Source of the DNA: Alphaproteobacteria bacterium
GTDB lineage: Bacteria > Pseudomonadota > Alphaproteobacteria > Caulobacterales > Caulobacteraceae
DNA length: 8,479 nt
Reading direction: 5' to 3'
Assembly: GCA_018895795.1 (NCBI GenBank)
Contig: JAHINZ010000187.1
Span: 1-8,479, forward strand
A program made the translations under genes and the position numbers. Of the stretch, positions 5,750 to 8,479 are shown in pieces (position 1 is the stretch's first letter; every line of letters begins with the position of its first letter). Under the pieces are notes generated by a model. That model saw only the letters and a list, made by a program, of their open reading frames with translations. It searched no databases and was not told the DNA's origin.

Positions 5750-6346
5750 TCAGACTTTCACCGCGATATACTCTTTTTCGGTGAGAATGGCGTCCAGCGC
5801 TTGATCATGCGCTTCATGGGGCAAATTGGCCGTCTCCTGACCGCCATAGGCCAAGCCCAGCACGAAGACCTCGCCCCGGGCCTTCAGGGCTTCCAGCGCC
5901 CGGTCATAATAGCCGCCGCCCTGGCCCAGACGGCGGCCGTCGCGGTCGAAGGCCAGCAACGGCACGACCACCAGATCCGGCGTCACGATCGCCGCGTCGA
6001 CGGCGGGGGCGTGCAGGCCGATGCTGTCGCGGCTCAGCGGCGCGGCGCGGTCCCACTGGCGAAAGACCATGGCCCCGGTCTCGCCCTCGACCGACGGCAG
6101 GGCCAGGGTCCAGCCGGCCAGGGCCAGTTGGTCGGCCAGCCGGCGCGGCGACACCTCGGAGCCGGCGGCGTGATAGAGGGCCGCGACCTTGCCGGCGGGA
6201 TCGGGAAAGCGGGCGGCCAGAGGCCCACGGCCGACCTCGGCCGCCATGCGATCGGCCTCGGGAAACTCGCGGGCCAGCAGCTTGCGGCGGGTGCGGACGA
6301 ACATCCGCAGGGCCGACTTGGCGGCGGCGGGGTCGGCGAGGGTCAA
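5750..6346 (-). CDS. fau: 5-formyltetrahydrofolate cyclo-ligase
   Basis: A 198-residue enzyme (YgfA/Fau, MTHFS) that uses ATP to convert 5-formyl-THF to 5,10-methenyl-THF, recycling a folate storage form and inhibitor. The N-terminal basic helix SALRMFVRTRRKLLA (11-25), LALPSVEGETGAMVFRQW (81-98), VVPLLAFDRDGRRL (127-140) and the hallmark loop GQGGGYYDR (141-149) are all present. The C-terminus LDAILTEKEY is also typical. I place the start at a TTG (6346-6344), since its codon overlaps the stop of the upstream small membrane gene (TTGA), suggesting translational coupling. The first ATG (6304) would cut the conserved N-terminal helix, and the upstream in-frame ATG (6418) adds unrelated sequence. 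It lies downstream of 6S RNA as in many proteobacteria, and ymdB follows 31 nt later. Confidence 0.93.
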   Translation of the reverse strand: MTLADPAAAKSALRMFVRTRRKLLAREFPEADRMAAEVGRGPLAARFPDPAGKVAALYHAAGSEVSPRRLADQLALAGWTLALPSVEGETGAMVFRQWDRAAPLSRDSIGLHAPAVDAAIVTPDLVVVPLLAFDRDGRRLGQGGGYYDRALEALKARGEVFVLGLAYGGQETANLPHEAHDQALDAILTEKEYIAVKV

Positions 6347-6552
6347 GGCGGCGGCGCGGCGCGGTAGGTCAGGCCGATGACGCCGAGCATCAGGAACAGC
6401 ACCGCGCCCTGGGCCCACAGTCTCAGATCATCGGGCGCGAGGGTGGTGCTGATCATGGCCAGGACGAAGAAGAGGGTTGTGAGCCAACCCTGCCATCCGG
6501 TCGGCTGCGCGCCGATGCCGAAGGTCTTGGGTCCAAACCAGCCAGATTTCAT
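6343..6552 (-). CDS. Small two-TM membrane protein between 6S RNA and fau
   Basis: A 69-residue protein beginning MKSGWFGPKTFGIGAQPTGW, a Gly/Trp-rich cytoplasmic-type N-terminus, followed by two hydrophobic segments (GWLTTLFFVLAMISTTLA, about 22-39, and LWAQGAVLFLMLGVIGLTY, about 45-63) with a PDDLR turn between them. No domain name is recognised. The ATG at 6552 follows a GAGG ribosome site at about 7 nt; an earlier in-frame ATG at 6591 has no site and would add a poor 13-residue lead. Its stop overlaps the TTG start of fau, so it is likely translated with fau and read from the same transcript as, or just after, the 6S RNA. Function unknown; possibly an inner-membrane accessory protein. Confidence 0.75.
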   Translation of the reverse strand: MKSGWFGPKTFGIGAQPTGWQGWLTTLFFVLAMISTTLAPDDLRLWAQGAVLFLMLGVIGLTYRAAPPP

Positions 6553-6611
6553 GATCGCCTCGGCGAACAGGGAAGAAGGTGGCGGCGCCATGAAGAACCG
6601 TGAAGACGTTT

Positions 6612-6754
6612 CAATCCACTCGAACCTGGTTTGACAGGTGGGCGCCGTGTTCCCGCAGCCACGGCCACGGGAGGGAACAGCTCCCTAGAGAGAGATTACG
6701 GTCCCTGGGAATAGAAATCTTCGACGAGGGCCACAGCAGACCCGCCGAGAGGGA
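6612..6754 (-). ncRNA. ssrS: 6S RNA (SsrS), regulator of RNA polymerase
   Basis: Located directly upstream of fau and downstream of zapA, the conserved 6S position in proteobacteria. The region has no real coding frame but folds as a long imperfect hairpin. The closing stem pairs CCUCUCG (6752-6746) with CGAGUGG (6622-6616). An inner stem pairs CUGUGGCC with GGCCGUGG, allowing G-U pairs. A central purine/pyrimidine bubble region (UUCCCAGGGACC ... CUAGGGAGCUGUUCCC) and the block GCGGGAACACGGCGCCCACCU resemble alphaproteobacterial 6S. A 3'-proximal hairpin ACCUG-N6-CAGGU lies at 6639-6624. 6S mimics an open promoter and holds sigma-70-type RNAP, accumulating in stationary phase. The ends are estimates, good to about 10 nt. 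A covariance-model search was not possible here. Confidence 0.82.
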
Positions 6755-6777
6755 ATATAGGGCGTCGCGACGGTCAG
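6754..6777 (-). promoter_or_regulatory. Candidate promoter of 6S RNA
   Basis: On the minus strand: CTGACCG (6777-6771), a 9-nt spacer, then CCTATATT (6761-6754). This resembles the Caulobacter housekeeping promoter but its spacing is one nucleotide short. It would start RNA near 6748, slightly inside the 5' end suggested by the closing stem, so either the stem or the start is off by a few bases. Confidence 0.45.
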
Positions 6778-6812
6778 CGATAGGGGGTGCGGCATTCGGG
6801 GCCGATCGAGAC

Positions 6813-6847
6813 TGGTATGCAGGCTTCACACCGTTTTGGTATCTTGG
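6813..6847 (+). promoter_or_regulatory. Direct repeats upstream of parD, possible autoregulatory operator
   Basis: TGGTATGCAGG (6813-6823) and TGGTATCTTGG (6837-6847) share TGGTAT-N3-GG and are offset by 24 bp. The second lies just before the parD ribosome site AGGAG (6851-6855). ParD-type antitoxins bind repeated sites in their own promoter, so these are candidate half-sites. A clear -35/-10 pair was not found. Confidence 0.35.
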
Positions 6848-6862
6848 CGCAGGAGACCGCCC

Positions 6863-7147
6863 ATGTCCGTCGTCAGCAAACGCACCGTCAGCCTGCCCGC
6901 CGAGCAGTCGCGCTATATCGACGACCTCGTCGCATCCGGCAGCTATGCCTCGGCCAGCGAAGTGGTCCGCGCCGGCGTTCGGGCCCTGCGGGAACGTGAT
7001 GCGGCCGTGGAGCTCTGGCTCCGCGAAGATGTGGCGCCGGTCTATGACGCCATGCTGGACGATCCCGATCGCGCCATCGCCGCCGAGGACGTCTTTGCCT
7101 CGATCCGGGCTCGCCACGCCGAGCACCTCAAAAAAGCCAAGCCGTGA
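6863..7147 (+). CDS. parD: ParD-family antitoxin (ribbon-helix-helix)
   Basis: A 94-residue type II antitoxin. The N-terminal ribbon-helix-helix DNA-binding domain is clear: KRTVSLPAEQSRYIDDLVASGSYASASEVVRAGVRAL spans residues 6-42, with the strand RTVSLP, the turn SGSYASASE and the helix EVVRAGVRALRERD typical of ParD/CopG-like proteins. The acidic C-terminal half would wrap the ParE toxin. The ATG at 6863 follows AGGAG with a 7-nt gap. Its stop overlaps the GTG start of parE (GTGA), the usual coupled arrangement. It should repress its own promoter and neutralise ParE. The partner toxin frame is broken, so this antitoxin may be an orphan or may guard against other ParE proteins. The locus lies between zapA and 6S on the opposite strand to both, as an insertion would. 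Confidence 0.92.
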   Translation: MSVVSKRTVSLPAEQSRYIDDLVASGSYASASEVVRAGVRALRERDAAVELWLREDVAPVYDAMLDDPDRAIAAEDVFASIRARHAEHLKKAKP

Positions 7148-7447
7148 TCCGCGCCGTCGTCTTCTCGCCAGAGGCGCGGGAAGACCTGTTCGACCTGTAC
7201 GACTATATCTCCGGACGCGGCGCGCCGAATGCGGCCGTGGGCTACATTGCGTAGGCTGGAGCAGCGCTGTCTGTCGCTTGCAAGCCATCCCCAGCAAGGC
7301 ACGGCGCGCGATGATGTGAGATCTGGACTGCGGCGGCTGGGTTTCGAGCGGCGTACCGAGATCGCCTTTCACGTCACGCCGACCGCCGTGGTCATCAACC
7401 GGATCTTCCATGGCGGCCAGGACGTCGCCGCCGTCTTCGACAACTAG
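7144..7447 (+). pseudogene. parE: parE toxin gene with a +1 frameshift
   Basis: From the GTG at 7144, which overlaps the parD stop, the frame reads MIRAVVFSPEAREDLFDLYDY... for 36 residues and ends at a TAG (7252-7254). The continuation lies in the next frame from 7253: RLEQRCLSLASHPQQGTARDD, then LRRLGFERRTEIAFHV, VVINRIFHGGQD and a stop at 7447. Removing one base at about 7250-7253 gives a normal 100-residue ParE/RelE-fold protein, with the family's helix-strand order and C-terminal R-I-x-x-GGxD motif. ParE toxins typically poison DNA gyrase. As written the toxin is cut before its beta-sheet core and should be inactive. Alternatives are a sequencing or assembly error, or less likely a recoding site. 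Its stop is only 3 bp from the convergent zapA stop. Confidence 0.85.
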
Positions 7448-7450
7448 CCC

Positions 7451-7777
7451 CTACTCCGCCGCCAGGCTCTCGATCCGTTCGGCGGCGGCGTCGAGGGCGC
7501 GGATGGCCACCGCCTCGGCGCGGCTGCGGTCCGTCTGCTGCCGGGCCAGTTCGCTCTGGGCGTGGGCCAGGCGCAGCTTCAGGTCGCTCATCTCGTCGGC
7601 CAGCAGCAGGGCGCCCATCAGGAACAGCCGGGTCTCGCCCAGTTGGCCGACATCCTGGCTGACCTGGCGGACCTGGCGGTCGAACAGGCGGGCGATCTCC
7701 AGCAGGTGGGCCTCCTGGCCGTCCTCGCAGCCGACCGTATAGGGACGACCGTTCACCTGGATGGTCAGCTGCGCCAT
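7451..7777 (-). CDS. zapA: Cell division protein ZapA
   Basis: A 108-residue ZapA. It binds FtsZ and bundles or aligns Z-ring filaments at midcell. The N-terminal globular head has QLTIQVNGRPYTVGCEDGQE (3-22) followed by LLEIARLFDRQVRQV. The C-terminal half (from about LFLMGALLLADEMSDLKLRL) is a long helix expected to form the dimeric/tetrameric coiled coil. Length fits the family (about 100-120). It starts 3 bp after the zauP stop, so the two are co-transcribed. Downstream on the same strand, after the parDE insertion, lies 6S RNA, the conserved zapA-ssrS order. No terminator separates it from convergent parE (3 bp between stops), so the transcripts should overlap. Confidence 0.95.
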   Translation of the reverse strand: MAQLTIQVNGRPYTVGCEDGQEAHLLEIARLFDRQVRQVSQDVGQLGETRLFLMGALLLADEMSDLKLRLAHAQSELARQQTDRSRAEAVAIRALDAAAERIESLAAE

Positions 7778-7780
7778 GGT

Positions 7781-8131
7781 TCAGGCCTTCTCCGACTCGT
7801 CAAACAGGTCGTCCGTCTCGGGCTCGTCATCATGGGGCGCGTCGTCATTGGCCGTGCCGGGGTCTTCGCCCAAGGCGGCGCGGATCTCGGCGATCGCCCT
7901 GCCCAGGGCCACAGAAGCCTGCTCTCCGGCTTCCTCCAGCGCGCGCTCGCGCTCGCGGGCGGCGTCCAGCTCGGATTTCAGGCGCGCGGCCTCGCCGTCG
8001 AACAGGTCGCCGGCGCCCGTCGGGGCCGGCGGACGCGCGGCCTGGGCGGCCAGCCGTTGCTCAAGCTGCGCCACGGCGCGCTCCAGACGGCGGGCGGCGA
8101 GGTCGAGGGCGCTCGTTTCGCCCAGGGTCAT
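7781..8131 (-). CDS. zauP: ZauP-like coiled-coil partner of ZapA
   Basis: A 116-residue, mostly helical protein. An N-terminal heptad-like helix LDLAARRLERAVAQLEQRLAAQ (about 10-31), a Pro/Ala/Gly hinge (ARPPAPTGAGD), a second helix (LKSELDAARERERALEEAGEQ) and a very acidic C-terminus (NDDAPHDDEPETDDLFDESE). In Caulobacter crescentus the gene next to zapA encodes ZauP, a coiled-coil protein that needs ZapA to reach the Z-ring and together with it focuses the ring. Position, size and coiled-coil nature match. I chose the ATG at 8131 (MTLGETSAL); the frame extends to an ATG at 8236, but that stretch looks non-coding. Identification rests on synteny and composition, so it is less certain than zapA. 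Confidence 0.85.
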   Translation of the reverse strand: MTLGETSALDLAARRLERAVAQLEQRLAAQAARPPAPTGAGDLFDGEAARLKSELDAARERERALEEAGEQASVALGRAIAEIRAALGEDPGTANDDAPHDDEPETDDLFDESEKA

Positions 8132-8257
8132 CGGCGGGTTCCAATCATGCGACGCAACATATAGATCAGGGCCATCTTCGCCACCCGCCGCGGCGACAAT
8201 AGGGTGATGAAAACGCCCTTGGCCACATTCCGTCATGTGTTGTTACCGCCGCCGGGC

Positions 8258-8286
8258 TTGACTTCCAGCCCATCGCCCGCAAAACG
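8258..8286 (+). promoter_or_regulatory. Candidate promoter of gap
   Basis: TTGACTT (8258-8264), a 14-nt spacer, then GCAAAACG (8279-8286), a fair match to the Caulobacter housekeeping consensus. It would give a leader of about 60 nt containing a small stem AAGGA/TCCTT (8300-8316). A second -10-like box GCAAAATC is at 8292-8299. The rest of the 219-bp zauP-gap spacer shows no gene. Confidence 0.42.
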
Positions 8287-8350
8287 CGCCTGCAAAATCA
8301 AGGAACGCTGGTCCTTCAGGGCCGCGTCCGATCGTTAGGAGAAAGACCTC

Positions 8351-8479
8351 ATGGCCCTTCGTGTCGCCATTAACGGCTTTGGCCGTATCGGCCGGCTTGT
8401 CCTGCGTTCCATCGTCGAGCACGGCCGCGCCGACATCGAGGTGGTCGCCATCAACGATCTGGGCCCGGTCGAGACCAAC
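8351..8479 (+). CDS. gap: Glyceraldehyde-3-phosphate dehydrogenase, N-terminal part (runs off the right edge)
   Basis: The first 43 residues of GAPDH, the NAD-dependent enzyme oxidising glyceraldehyde-3-phosphate to 1,3-bisphosphoglycerate in glycolysis and the reverse in gluconeogenesis. The Rossmann signature INGFGRIGR (7-15) and the strand VVAINDLGPVETN (31-43) are unmistakable. An AGGAG ribosome site (8337-8341) precedes the ATG. The catalytic domain is beyond the window. It is divergent from zauP. Confidence 0.97.
   Translation, partial: MALRVAINGFGRIGRLVLRSIVEHGRADIEVVAINDLGPVETN

Noticed and set aside
5173..5784. Plus-strand frame antisense to the ymdB-like gene
   Set aside because: The minus-strand protein keeps every metal ligand of the family; the plus frame is a GC shadow.
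7240..7256. Programmed ribosomal frameshift in parE
   Set aside because: ATTGCGTAGG has no slippery heptamer or clear stimulatory element upstream of a TAG, and ParE families are not known to use recoding; a mutation or error is simpler.
6611..7411. 266-residue minus-strand frame over 6S RNA and parDE
   Set aside because: It combines antisense of parD/parE with the structured 6S region; no ribosome site and no protein family pattern.
7229..7447. Independent 72-residue gene after parD
   Set aside because: From residue 9 it is the C-terminal two thirds of ParE in a shifted frame, and the start has no ribosome site; better read as one frameshifted gene.

Overview
The window is GC-rich, tightly packed chromosomal DNA from an alphaproteobacterium, most likely of the order Caulobacterales (Caulobacter/Phenylobacterium type). 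The evidence is the gene set (fdxA, a CarD/CdnL regulator, yebC, ymdB-like phosphodiesterase, 5-FCL, 6S RNA, zapA, zauP-like gene, gap), promoters resembling the Caulobacter housekeeping consensus TTGaCgS-N10-14-GCtANAWC, and a BA14K-type secreted protein. No phage, transposase, tRNA, rRNA or CRISPR array is visible. The only clearly accessory element is a small toxin-antitoxin locus.

Left part (1-1905): the start of a PAS-domain signalling gene runs off the left edge on the minus strand. Divergent from it is fdxA (7Fe ferredoxin), followed by cdnL with its own strong promoter, a roughly 190-nt leader and a textbook intrinsic terminator.

Middle (1914-4900): a nucleoside hydrolase on the minus strand is divergent from a DUF1801-like gene that is probably translated leaderless. 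A 103-bp palindromic intergenic repeat separates the latter from the convergent yebC gene. Next comes a small secreted BA14K-type protein with a Met/His/Gly-rich linker, divergent from yebC. A perfect 12-bp hairpin divides it from the ymdB-like gene.

Right part (4897-8479): the minus-strand block reads zauP - zapA - 6S RNA - small membrane protein - fau (5-formyl-THF cyclo-ligase) - ymdB-like phosphodiesterase. This is the classical zapA-ssrS-fau neighbourhood linking Z-ring assembly, a global RNA polymerase regulator and folate metabolism. It is interrupted between zapA and the 6S gene by a plus-strand parDE locus. The antitoxin is intact, but the toxin frame is broken by one extra base at about 7252. 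The window ends in the first 43 codons of gap (glyceraldehyde-3-phosphate dehydrogenase), divergent from zauP.

Most genes are conserved housekeeping functions. The observations most worth a second look are the decayed parE beside an intact parD, the 6S RNA with its coupled small membrane protein, the Ala-rich C-terminus of CdnL, the long cdnL leader, the palindromic repeat and the probable leaderless promoter. I see no convincing evidence of a wholly new multi-gene system here.
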